A stretch of DNA of 64,000 nt. Origin: Microbacterium lacus. GTDB taxonomy: Bacteria > Actinomycetota > Actinomycetes > Actinomycetales > Microbacteriaceae. The notes beneath the pieces are model-generated. The model was not told the DNA's origin and searched no databases. It saw nothing but the letters and a program-made list of their open reading frames with translations. Location: the NCBI RefSeq assembly GCF_039531105.1, contig NZ_BAAAPK010000001.1:372001-436000 (forward strand), given 5' to 3'. Made by a program: the position numbers and the translations under genes. Shown here one piece after another: positions 43,536 through 53,243 of the stretch. Numbering within the stretch: the stretch's first letter is position 1; every line of letters begins with the position of its first letter.

Positions 43536-44516
43536 ATGCCTGTCACCGACGTCACGACCGACCCTGAAGCGCTCACCATGACGCTGACCGCCGAGGTGGC
43601 GGCATCCGTCGACCGCCTCTGGGGCGCCTTCACCGACCCCCGCCAGCTCGAGCGGTTCTGGGGCCCTCCCGGCTACCCCGCCACCTTCACCGAATTCGAC
43701 CTGTCGGTCGGTGGGCGAGCGCACTACCGGATGACCAGCCCCCAGGGGGAGCAATATCACGGGGTGTGGGAGTTCCTCGAGATCGACGGACCCCGCTCGT
43801 TCACGGCACTGGACTCGTTCGCGGATGCCGACGGGCGGGTACTGGCCGACATGCCGACCTCGCGCATGGTGTTCTCCTTCGAGCCGACCGAGACGGGCGC
43901 GCGGCTGCGCAACACGACGTACTTCGACTCGGCCGAGGCGCTCGAAAAAGTCGTCGCGATGGGCATGGTCGAGGGTTCGACGCTCGCGATGGGACAGCTC
44001 GACCGCGTGCTCGAGGGACTGCGCGCCTACGCCGCCGGTAAGGGCACGCAGACCGAGATCCTGGACGACACCCACGTGCGCATCACGCGCCTGATCGACG
44101 GTCCGCGCGAGCTCGTCTGGCGCGCGCACACCGAGCCGGAGCTCATGACGCAGTGGCTCCTCGGCCCGGACGGCTGGCGCATGACCGTGTGCGAGATCGA
44201 CCCGAGCGCGGGCGGGAAGTACCGCTACGCCTGGGAGCCGGTCGAGGGCGAGCCGGGGGAGCCGTTCGGGTTCGACGGGCAGACCCTGCTCTCGGAGCCC
44301 CCGGTGCGCGCCGTGACGACCGAGCACATGACCGGGACCGACTTCCCGTCGACGCTGAATGACATGAACCTCTACGAGGAGGACGGCGCGACGCTCATCA
44401 CGCTGCTCATCGAGTATCCGGACTCCCAGACGCGCGACATGGTGCTCGCGACCGGGATGACCGAGGGCATGGAGACCAGCTACCAGCGCCTGGAGTCCGT
44501 GCTCGCGTCCGTCTGA
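43536..44516 (+). CDS. double SRPBCC/AHSA1-domain protein
   Basis: Protein of 326 residues made of two fused START-like domains. Domain 1 (about 10-165) shows EVAASVDRLWGAFTDPRQLERFWGPPG and VGGRAHYRMTSPQGEQYHGV. Domain 2 (about 172-325) shows RLIDGPRELVWRAHTEPELMTQWLLGP and AGGKYRYAWEP, ending MEGMETSYQRLESVL-like as domain 1 does (MVEGSTLAMGQLDRVLEGL). Most relatives have a single domain of about 150 residues, so this is a fusion of duplicated units. It begins three bases after the ArsR stop. Ligand unknown. Confidence 0.88.
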   Translation: MPVTDVTTDPEALTMTLTAEVAASVDRLWGAFTDPRQLERFWGPPGYPATFTEFDLSVGGRAHYRMTSPQGEQYHGVWEFLEIDGPRSFTALDSFADADGRVLADMPTSRMVFSFEPTETGARLRNTTYFDSAEALEKVVAMGMVEGSTLAMGQLDRVLEGLRAYAAGKGTQTEILDDTHVRITRLIDGPRELVWRAHTEPELMTQWLLGPDGWRMTVCEIDPSAGGKYRYAWEPVEGEPGEPFGFDGQTLLSEPPVRAVTTEHMTGTDFPSTLNDMNLYEEDGATLITLLIEYPDSQTRDMVLATGMTEGMETSYQRLESVLASV

Positions 44517-44551
44517 TCCGCGCCGCCGCCCCTCCCCTTTTCCCTTTTCGC

Positions 44552-44618
44552 TGAGACGACAACTGCACGTCGAGACTGTGGGTGAACCCCATGGTCTCGA
44601 CGTGCAGTTGTCGTCTCA
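44552..44618. repeat. 67-bp dispersed palindromic repeat, family 1, copy 2
   Basis: Arms 44552-44575 and 44595-44618 are perfectly complementary over 24 bp; the loop is 19 nt, as in copy 1. The arm begins TGAGACGACAACTGCACGTC. It lies between convergent genes (SRPBCC and sufU) and can act as a terminator in both directions. Pyrimidine-rich (CCCTTTTCCCTTTTC) and purine-rich (GGGGAGAAGAG) flanks extend it. Confidence 0.9.
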
Positions 44619-44646
44619 CGGGGAGAAGAGACGCCCGCGGCCGGCG

Positions 44647-46409
<1,763 letters not shown>

Positions 46410-46549
46410 CTACGCGCCCACGCGTCGGCGCGGGCTGGCGCGGTGTCGACGGTCGATCGCATCGGGTTCGGGACGCCTCCGCTCCGTTCAGGCGCGTGTC
46501 GCGCGCCCCAACGGACGTGGCGCGCCCCGAACCGTGCCGATGCGCGCGG

Positions 46550-47128
46550 CTAGCGTCCGCAGCGCCCGGTGAAGGGTAGGTCGTCGTCTGCGGTGCGCAC
46601 CGGTGGGACGGGCGGTGCGTCCTTCCTGGGCGTCCGGTCGGAGCGCCGCGAGACGCCGCTCAACGGGAGGGCGCCGACGCACGCGATCGCGAGGAGATCG
46701 CCCTCGTGCACATCCGCGGGGATGTCCAATCGGGCGATGTCGCCGGGCGCGCCCTCGGTGAGCAGCCTGACCCGGCGCCGGCGGGCGGCGCTGGGCCGAC
46801 CGATGACCCGGACGGTCTCGATCTGTCGCCCGCCGAGAGCCGCGTCGACCCACACGTCCGGGCGCTGGAAGAGCCCGAGGTGGTCGACGTGCTCGACCCG
46901 GGTGACCACGATCGTCAGCGGACGCTCGGTCCCGCGGTGACGGGGATGCCAGGTCCTGGCCTGTCCGACACGCACGAGGGGGGTCCCGTCCACGGATGCC
47001 ACGGCGCTCAGCGGCACCCCGCGGACGAGCACGTCACGCTCGGTGTGGGTCGTGCCAGCGGGCCAGCAGGCAGCCGTGGCCGCATCGAGCGACGCGTTCG
47101 AGAGGGCGATGCTGTTGAGGATGGTCAT
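46550..47128 (-). CDS. unknown protein, tandem paralog X
   Basis: Protein of 192 residues with no signal peptide or membrane helix. Its pattern aligns with the gene upstream (47179-47724): WPAGTTHTERDVLVRGVPLS, PLTIVVTRVEHVDH, VRVIGRPSAARRRRVRLLTE, and the strongest block IARLDIPADVHEGDLLAIAC. The C-terminal 35 residues are Arg/Pro/Asp-rich and differ. I do not recognise the family. Mainly beta content with a conserved D-L-L-A-I-x-C near the end. ATG at 47128 follows a clear AGGAGCTC Shine-Dalgarno site. Confidence 0.65.
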   Translation of the reverse strand: MTILNSIALSNASLDAATAACWPAGTTHTERDVLVRGVPLSAVASVDGTPLVRVGQARTWHPRHRGTERPLTIVVTRVEHVDHLGLFQRPDVWVDAALGGRQIETVRVIGRPSAARRRRVRLLTEGAPGDIARLDIPADVHEGDLLAIACVGALPLSGVSRRSDRTPRKDAPPVPPVRTADDDLPFTGRCGR

Positions 47129-47178
47129 GACTTCGAGCTCCTGAGGGGGAAGATGCGGCGCCGAGAACAGGAAAGGCA

Positions 47179-47724
47179 TCAGGCGGAGTTCGTCCGGGGC
47201 GACCTCCGCGCCTGAGCGGGCGTCGAAGGGCGGATGTCGTGCAGAGTCACCGCACGGGCGCACGGGATCGCCAGGAGGTCGCCGCGGCGCAGGTCTGCGG
47301 GGAGCTCGGCACGCGTGCCGGGCCCGGTCATCGTCGTCGCGGACGCGGTGAGCACCGAGCATTCGGCAGCGGCTGCCGTCGAGACCCTGCCGATCAGACG
47401 CGACTGGTGCCAGTTCGCCGCAGCGTCCGACAGGTCCCCATCGACCAGCACGACCCGTCCCGCGGGGGTGTCGACGACGTCGGTGACCGAGACGACGATC
47501 ACGGCGACGTCGTGACGCAGCGCCGGACGCGTCCGGGCCTCCGGGACGCACGCGTCGGCGGTGTGCACGCAGGGCGTCTCGCACAGTGCGGCCAGCCGAA
47601 CGAGCGAGACGCCGGCGATCACGACGTCATCGACGGTCGCGAAGGTGTGCTCTGGCCAGGAGCGGGCGTGAAGCGGGTCGGGGATGCTCCGGCGCAGGGT
47701 GGGCATGATTTGCGTGAGGGTCAT
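47179..47724 (-). CDS. unknown protein, tandem paralog Y
   Basis: Protein of 181 residues, soluble, paralogous to X: SWPEHTFATVDDVVIAGVSL, DVAVIVVSVTDVVDTPAGRV, SRLIGRVSTAAAAECSVLTA and TRAELPADLRRGDLLAIPCA align with X in the same order. It has five cysteines, X two. Function unknown. ATG at 47724 follows GGGAGGCGAGC, a strong Shine-Dalgarno site. X begins 51 bp after its stop, so they form a two-gene unit between sufS and the divergent terC. Confidence 0.65.
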   Translation of the reverse strand: MTLTQIMPTLRRSIPDPLHARSWPEHTFATVDDVVIAGVSLVRLAALCETPCVHTADACVPEARTRPALRHDVAVIVVSVTDVVDTPAGRVVLVDGDLSDAAANWHQSRLIGRVSTAAAAECSVLTASATTMTGPGTRAELPADLRRGDLLAIPCARAVTLHDIRPSTPAQARRSPRTNSA

Positions 47725-47888
47725 GCGCTCGCCTCCCGGACGTGCAGAGAGCCCGGGGTTGTGGGCGCGTGCGATGTGGTGTGCATGAATCCGTTCTCGC
47801 ACGCGCACGATCCGAGATCACGCGTCCTCACGCAATGCGAACGAGCGTCGACCGAACACCTACGGCGTGCTCACGCGCACCCCGCCCC

Positions 47889-47894
47889 TACGAT
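47889..47894 (+). promoter_or_regulatory. -10 box of leaderless terC gene
   Basis: TACGAT ends exactly 6 nt before the GTG at 47901. No convincing -35. Confidence 0.55.
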
Positions 47895-47900
47895 GGCGAC

Positions 47901-48803
47901 GTGGACTTCTCCTTCGCTTTCACCCCTGACCTCGTCGCGGTGTTCCTGACCCTGTTCGTGCTCGAGATCGTGCTCGGCGTCGACAACGTCATCTTCATCT
48001 CGATCCTGGCCTCCAAGCTCCCGAAGGAGCAGCAGGCCAAGGCGCGCAACCTCGGCCTCACGCTGGCGATGCTCATCCGCGTGATCCTGGTGTTCTTCGC
48101 AGGCTGGATCATCACGCTCAAGGAAGACGTCGTCGTCCTGTTCGGCATGGGCTTCTCGTGGAAGGACTTCATCCTCATCGCCGGTGGGTTGTTCCTCGTC
48201 TACAAGGCGGTGACCGAGATCCACCACAAGCTCGAGGGCGCCGAGGAGGACCACGGCGGCAGCGGCAAGAAGGTCGCCCAGATCACGTTCGCGTCGGTGA
48301 TCACCCAGATCCTGCTGCTGGACATCGTCTTCTCGCTCGACTCCGTCATCACGGCGGTCGGCATGACCGAGAACCTCATCGTGATCATCACGGTCGTCGT
48401 GCTCTCGTTCGGCATCATGCTCTTCGCGTCGCGCTTCATCTTCGCGTTCGTGAACAAGCACCCCACCGTGAAGATGCTGGCGCTGTCGTTCCTGCTGCTG
48501 ATCGGTGTCTTCCTCATCGCGGAGGGCTTCGGCATCAAGATCGACAAGGCTCTGATCTATGCGCCGATGGCGTTCGCGATCCTCGTCGAGGCGCTGAACC
48601 TCATCTACGCCGCCCGCAAGGCCAAGCGCGAGCAGAAGGCGCAGCACGCCGTGCGCCTGCGCCCCCAGTACCCCGACGTCGACGAGTCGGTCGCAGTGTC
48701 CGCGGCGCTGTCGAAGGGGCCGGATGCCGGTGCCGTCGGTCTTTCGCGCAAGCCGGTCTCGGGCGCCTCGGCGCCGGCGGACGAGCGCGCGGGTCTCGGC
48801 TGA
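47901..48803 (+). CDS. TerC-family membrane protein
   Basis: Protein of 300 residues with seven to nine membrane segments. TerC/Alx motifs with conserved acidic residues are seen: LEIVLGVDNVIFISILASKLP and its internal repeat LLLDIVFSLDSVITAVGMTE. Relatives export Mn2+ or supply metals to secreted enzymes and are linked to tellurite resistance. A disordered cytoplasmic tail follows from about residue 250. The GTG start at 47901 is 6 nt from TACGAT. I looked for a Mn2+ riboswitch upstream and saw none. Confidence 0.92.
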   Translation: MDFSFAFTPDLVAVFLTLFVLEIVLGVDNVIFISILASKLPKEQQAKARNLGLTLAMLIRVILVFFAGWIITLKEDVVVLFGMGFSWKDFILIAGGLFLVYKAVTEIHHKLEGAEEDHGGSGKKVAQITFASVITQILLLDIVFSLDSVITAVGMTENLIVIITVVVLSFGIMLFASRFIFAFVNKHPTVKMLALSFLLLIGVFLIAEGFGIKIDKALIYAPMAFAILVEALNLIYAARKAKREQKAQHAVRLRPQYPDVDESVAVSAALSKGPDAGAVGLSRKPVSGASAPADERAGLG

Positions 48804-48820
48804 CCTCGCGCCGGGCGTCC

Positions 48821-48907
48821 GGCATCCGCCCGCGGCACTTTCCTGCAGGTGCGGCGCCGATCGACGCAGCGTTCGCCTGGAACTGCGGCAGGCGACGAGC
48901 GGATGCC
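48821..48907. repeat. 87-bp dispersed repeat, family 2, copy A
   Basis: Same length and orientation as copy B at 49977-50063, with about 85 % identity by eye. Ends form a perfect inverted repeat (GGCATCCGC / GCGGATGCC). The central GATCGACGCAGCG is invariant. It lies at the 3' ends of terC and the AbiEi/DUF559 gene. Confidence 0.9.
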
Positions 48908-48912
48908 GCGCC

Positions 48913-49878
48913 TCACCGCCCCGGCCGCGGGCGAGTGGTCGGCAGCCCGGCGCCGTGGAGGATGTCGTAGAGCGCGCGTGGTGAGCGCAGCGCGGGCAGG
49001 CGCCAGCGCGAGAACGCCCGCACCTGCCGACGCAGGTCGTCTTCGCGGTCCTTCTCCGCCAGCAGGACCTCCTCCGGCGTGCGGCCTCGCAGCAGCTGAG
49101 GGTCGCGATACTTCCCCGCGCCGTCGAACTCGCCGATGTGGCGATGGTCGCGCCAGAAGAAGTCGGTGAAGGCATCGCGCCCGTTCGACAGGACGAAGCA
49201 TGCCTGCAGTTCCGGGGGCGGGAATCCCAGCATCCCGATCAGGACGCGGCTCTGCGACTCGCGCACGCTGTCGGCCAGACTCGTGGCGAAGCCGGCGGCG
49301 CGCGCGGCGCGGGCGCACCCCCTCCCGGACATGCCGCCGACGTGTTCCTCGAGTGCGGCTCCGCTCACGAGCGCTCCTGCCGCCCGCTTCGACCACAGCG
49401 CCTGGTCGAGGGCCACGACGCCGTCGAGGAACCTGCTGTCGGCACTCAGGTCGACAGCGGTCTGCAGGGGTGTCGTGACGCTGTGGCGCTGCCACGGGAT
49501 GCCGACGATGTGTGCGATGTCCCCTCGGCCGCGCCGGCGGAACTCTCCGCTGGACCGGCCGCCCGAGCTGATCCCGGTGCTGACGTCGATCCGCTCCGGC
49601 CACGGGCCGATCCGGTCGATGCCGTACAGCGCCGCTGCCGCGGCATGCGAGATCACCAGTTCGGAGCGGGCGCGGGCGGCCGCTTCCCACACGCGCTGGG
49701 CGTGGCGGGCCATCGGCGAGAGCGCTTCCCAGTCCGCGCGTGTGGCGAACGCGCCGGGCGCGATGCGCACGAGGTCGCCGCCGGCCAGGCGCGCTCGCAG
49801 CCGCCGGTCGTTCACCGGCTCGCCGTCGTTCTCGCGGCGGCGGAAAACCGTGGCCAACGGAGGCTCGTCCATCCACAT
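48913..49878 (-). CDS. AbiEi-antitoxin-like / DUF559-type endonuclease-fold protein
   Basis: Protein of 321 residues. The N-terminal part resembles AbiEi-type winged-helix antitoxins (NDRRLRARLAGGDLVRIAPG, RSELVISHAAAAALYGI). The C-terminal part resembles a DUF559/Vsr-like PD-(D/E)xK fold: FTDFFWRDHRHIGEFDGAGKY provides D...ExDx4K, then a Glu/Arg-rich helix (EVLLAEKDREDDLRRQVRAF). No AbiEii toxin gene is adjacent. It stands alone, bracketed by two 87-bp direct repeats. ATG at 49878 is preferred, with one at 49872 possible. Such genes are common and multi-copy in Microbacterium-like genomes; their role is unsettled. Confidence 0.78.
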   Translation of the reverse strand: MWMDEPPLATVFRRRENDGEPVNDRRLRARLAGGDLVRIAPGAFATRADWEALSPMARHAQRVWEAAARARSELVISHAAAAALYGIDRIGPWPERIDVSTGISSGGRSSGEFRRRGRGDIAHIVGIPWQRHSVTTPLQTAVDLSADSRFLDGVVALDQALWSKRAAGALVSGAALEEHVGGMSGRGCARAARAAGFATSLADSVRESQSRVLIGMLGFPPPELQACFVLSNGRDAFTDFFWRDHRHIGEFDGAGKYRDPQLLRGRTPEEVLLAEKDREDDLRRQVRAFSRWRLPALRSPRALYDILHGAGLPTTRPRPGR

Positions 49879-49976
49879 CCGCTCAGGATGCCGCGCCCCT
49901 CGACCGTGCCGATGTCTGCCCGCCCCAGTGGTGGACTCCCCGGCCGACCACCCCTCCTGGGGAGGAACCCCGGTTC

Positions 49977-50063
49977 GGCATCCGCTTGCGCCACTTTCCC
50001 GCGGGCGCTGCACCGATCGACGCAGCGGTCGCCGGAAAATGCAGCAGGCGACGAGCGGATGCC
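49977..50063. repeat. 87-bp dispersed repeat, family 2, copy B
   Basis: Direct repeat of 48821-48907. It ends 5 bp beyond the kdpE stop, so it sits at the kdpE 3' end and upstream of the AbiEi/DUF559 gene. Terminal GGCATCCGC / GCGGATGCC inverted repeat intact. Confidence 0.9.
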
Positions 50064-50068
50064 GCGGC

Positions 50069-50746
50069 TCAGGGCGCGAGGACCAGCCGGTACCCCATGC
50101 CCGACTCGGTGAGCAGGTGCCGGGGATGCGCGGGATCGGCCTCGAGCTTCTTGCGCAGCTGCGACATGTACAGGCGCAGATAGCCGGAGTCGCTCACCTG
50201 GTCGCTGGCCCAGATCTCCTTCAGCAGCGTCTGCCGGGTCACAAGGGCACCGGGGTTGCGGGCGAGGAACTCCAGCATCCGCCATTCGGTCGGAGTGACG
50301 TGCACGCGCGCTCCGGCGCGCGAGACCGACTTCGCCGCCAGGTCGACCGTGACATCGCCGAACGTCACCGCGGGCTCTCCGGTACCGGATCCGGCCCGGC
50401 GCGACAGGGCGCGCAGCCGTGCGAGCAGCTCGTCGATCTGGAACGGCTTCGTGACGTAGTCGTCGGCGCCGGCATCCAGGGCCTCGACTTTGTCCGCAGA
50501 ACCCGTGCGGCCCGACACCACGATGATCGGGGCGGAGCTCCACCCGCGCAGCGCCTCGATCACCTCCACGCCGTTCAGGCGCGGCATCCCGAGGTCGAGC
50601 AGCACCATGTCGGGGTGCGACTGCGCGGCCATCGCGACCGCGGCCGCCCCGTCGGGCGCGGCGATCACGTCGTAGCCGTGCGCGGCGAGGGTGATGCGCA
50701 GCGCGCGGACGAGCTGCGGGTCGTCGTCGGCGATGAGGATCTTCAC
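50069..50746 (-). CDS. kdpE: KdpE response regulator
   Basis: Protein of 225 residues, OmpR family. The receiver domain has the acidic pocket DDD (residues 7-9), phospho-acceptor Asp51 (LLDLGMP) and Lys at KPF. The C-terminal winged helix ends GYLRLYMSQLRKKLE and GMGYRL. It activates the kdp genes when K+ is limiting. The start overlaps the kdpD stop by four bases. It is the last gene of the kdp operon. Confidence 0.96.
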   Translation of the reverse strand: MKILIADDDPQLVRALRITLAAHGYDVIAAPDGAAAVAMAAQSHPDMVLLDLGMPRLNGVEVIEALRGWSSAPIIVVSGRTGSADKVEALDAGADDYVTKPFQIDELLARLRALSRRAGSGTGEPAVTFGDVTVDLAAKSVSRAGARVHVTPTEWRMLEFLARNPGALVTRQTLLKEIWASDQVSDSGYLRLYMSQLRKKLEADPAHPRHLLTESGMGYRLVLAP

Positions 50747-53232
50747 GAGACCGCCAAGGGGAGCTCGATCACCATGGTCAGTCCTCCGCCGGGGGTGTCT
50801 TCGGGAGTGAGGGCTCCGCCCATGCCCTCGCTGAATCCCTTCGACAATGCCAGACCGAGTCCCAGACCGGTCGCATTGTCGGTGTCGCCGAGGCGCTGGA
50901 ACGGCGCGAACACGTCGTCGCGACGATCGATCGGGATGCCGGGGCCGTGGTCGATGATCCGCAATTGGGCGCTGCCGCCCAGCCGACTGGTGCTGACCCG
51001 CACCGGGATGCCGGCCGGCGAGTGTCGGTGCGCGTTCGCGAGCACGTTGACGACCACGCGCTGCAGGAGCACCGGATCCGCGTGCACGGGCGGAAGATCG
51101 CGGTCCAGCGCCAGGTCGACCGAGGACGGTCCGAGGCCGAGCTCCTCGACCGCCGCGAGCACCACGTCGGCGGCATCCACCGGCCGGAGCGACACGGCGA
51201 GCACACCCGCCTGCACCCGACTCACGTCGAGCAGGTCGGTGACCAGCGTGGACAGCGTCGTGAGGCTCTCGTCCGCGGTCTCCAGCAGCTCGCGGCGATC
51301 CTCGGGTGAGAGGTTCTCGTCGAGGTTCCGCAGGCCCCCGACCGCGGCGACGGCCGCCGCGAGCGGTCGGCGCAGGTCGTGGCTGACCGCGGAGAGCAGG
51401 GCACTGCGCACCTGGTCGGTCTCGGCGAGGGCGCCGGCTTCACGCGCGGTCGCGGTCAGGTCGGTGCGCTCGAGTGCGGCGCCGAGCTGCGCGACGATCA
51501 CGTCGAGCAGGCGGCGCTCGGAGGCGTCGAGCGGACCTCCGTGCAGCTCGAGGGTCGCGCGGGACGGCTCGCCGATCGGGATCGACGTGAAGCGGTTGTC
51601 GCGCACCGGCTCGCCGTCGGTGGCGAGGACCGTGCCGTCCGCGGCCGTGAGGCGGACGCCGCTCATCCCGAACGCCTCGCGCGTGCGGGCGATGAGGGCG
51701 GGCACCGCGCTCTCGCCGCGCAGGATGCTGCCCGCGACGCTTGCGAGCAGCTCGGCCTCCGCGGTGGCGCGGTGCGCGACGCGGGCCCGGCGGGCGGCCT
51801 GGTCGACGATGTAGCTCACCAGCGCGGCGATGATGACGTAGAGGAACAGGGCCCACAGATGCAGGGGGTCGGAGATCTCGACCGTGAACTGCGGGGCGAC
51901 GAACAGGTAGTCCAGAGTGAGGCCCGACAGCACGGCGGCGAAAAGCGCCGGCCAGATCCCACCGGTCAGGGCGACGACCACGACGAGCAGCTGGAAGGCC
52001 AGCACGTCCGAAGTGATCGACTCAGGAGTCCGGGACACGTACAGCAGCCAGGTCAGGAGCGGGCCGCCGACGAGGGCGACCACGAAGCCGAGCACGACGC
52101 GCTGACGGCTGAGCGCACCGCCGGTCACCCGCGGCAGGGCGAAGCGGCCCCCCGCCGCGGAATGGGTGACGATGTGGACGTCGATGTCACCGGACTCGCG
52201 GATCACCGTGGCGCCGATGCCGGGGCCGGTCAGCGCGGCCTTCAGCCGCCCCCGTCGACTCACGCCGATCACGAGCTGCGTCGCGTTCACCGAACGGGCG
52301 AACTCCACGAGCGCCCGCGGGATGTCATCGCCGACGACCTGGTGGTATGTGCCGCCGAGCGACTCGATCAGCTCCCGCTGCGCGGCCAGCGCGCCGGGCG
52401 CGGCGGCGCGCAGCCCGTCCTGACTGGAGACGTGGACGGCGAGCAGCTCACCGCCGGCCGATCGCGCGGCGATGCGCGCGCCGCGCCGCAGGAGCGTCTC
52501 GCCCTCCGGCCCGCCGGTCAGCGCGACCACGACGCGCTCGCGCGCCTGCCACGTGCCGCTGATGCCCTGCTCGGCCCGGTACGTGCGCAGCGCGCTGTCG
52601 ACCTCGTCCGCGAGCCACAGCAGGGCGAGCTCGCGCAGCGCCGTGAGATTGCCGAGCCGGAAGTAGTTCGACAGCGCGGCGTCGATGCGCTCGGCCGGGT
52701 AGACGACACCGGCCGCGAGGCGGTCGCGCAGCGACTGGGGCGCGAGGTCGATCACCTCGACCTGGTCGGCGGCCCGGACGACGGCATCCGGCACCGTCTC
52801 GCGCTGCGTGACGCCGGTGATCTGCTCGACGACGTCGTTCAGGGACTCGATGTGCTGGACGTTGACGGTCGTGATGACGTCGATGCCGGCATCCAGGATC
52901 TGCTGCACGTCCTGCCAGCGCTTCTCGTGCGCCGAACCGGGGACGTTCGTGTGCGCGAGCTCATCGACGAGCGCCACCCGCGGCGCGCGCGCGAGGACCG
53001 CATCGAGGTCCATCTCGCTCAGCTCGACGCCGCGGTGCGCGACGGAGCGGCGGGGCACGATCGGGAGTCCCTCGACGAGAGCGGCCGTCGCCGCACGGCC
53101 GTGCGTCTCGACCACGGCGATCACGACGTCCGTGCCGTCTGCGAGGAGGCGCCTGCCCTCTTCGAGCATCGCGTAGGTCTTGCCGACACCCGGCGCCGCG
53201 CCCAGCAGCACCCGCAGTCGCCCGCGCTTCAT
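50743..53232 (-). CDS. kdpD: KdpD sensor histidine kinase
   Basis: Protein of 829 residues. The N-terminal KdpD domain has Walker A GAAPGVGKT (11-19) and VDELAHTNVPGS. A Usp-like domain (about 250-370) has VVVALTGGPEGETLLRRGA. Four membrane helices follow (about 395-500), then GAF, the phospho-acceptor His618 in SAVSHDLRRPLAA, and the ATPase part (NVLANAHRHSPAG; GLGLGLALSKGF). It senses K+ and turgor and phosphorylates KdpE. ATG at 53232, 12 bp after the kdpC stop. The frame remains open far upstream across kdpC and kdpB, but that is only GC-rich read-through. Confidence 0.96.
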   Translation of the reverse strand: MKRGRLRVLLGAAPGVGKTYAMLEEGRRLLADGTDVVIAVVETHGRAATAALVEGLPIVPRRSVAHRGVELSEMDLDAVLARAPRVALVDELAHTNVPGSAHEKRWQDVQQILDAGIDVITTVNVQHIESLNDVVEQITGVTQRETVPDAVVRAADQVEVIDLAPQSLRDRLAAGVVYPAERIDAALSNYFRLGNLTALRELALLWLADEVDSALRTYRAEQGISGTWQARERVVVALTGGPEGETLLRRGARIAARSAGGELLAVHVSSQDGLRAAAPGALAAQRELIESLGGTYHQVVGDDIPRALVEFARSVNATQLVIGVSRRGRLKAALTGPGIGATVIRESGDIDVHIVTHSAAGGRFALPRVTGGALSRQRVVLGFVVALVGGPLLTWLLYVSRTPESITSDVLAFQLLVVVVALTGGIWPALFAAVLSGLTLDYLFVAPQFTVEISDPLHLWALFLYVIIAALVSYIVDQAARRARVAHRATAEAELLASVAGSILRGESAVPALIARTREAFGMSGVRLTAADGTVLATDGEPVRDNRFTSIPIGEPSRATLELHGGPLDASERRLLDVIVAQLGAALERTDLTATAREAGALAETDQVRSALLSAVSHDLRRPLAAAVAAVGGLRNLDENLSPEDRRELLETADESLTTLSTLVTDLLDVSRVQAGVLAVSLRPVDAADVVLAAVEELGLGPSSVDLALDRDLPPVHADPVLLQRVVVNVLANAHRHSPAGIPVRVSTSRLGGSAQLRIIDHGPGIPIDRRDDVFAPFQRLGDTDNATGLGLGLALSKGFSEGMGGALTPEDTPGGGLTMVIELPLAVS

Positions 53233-53243
53233 CGGAAGGTCCC

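Noticed and set aside
47725..47900. Mn2+ (yybP-ykoY) riboswitch before terC
   Set aside because: No conserved loops seen, and TACGAT 6 nt from the GTG predicts a leaderless mRNA.
48913..49878. Complete AbiE toxin-antitoxin system
   Set aside because: Only an AbiEi-like protein with its own nuclease-like C-terminus is present; no AbiEii nucleotidyltransferase gene is adjacent.
48821..50063. Insertion sequence or integron cassette
   Set aside because: No transposase or integrase and no target-site duplication; the repeats are 85 % identical, so I report them only as dispersed repeats bracketing a gene.
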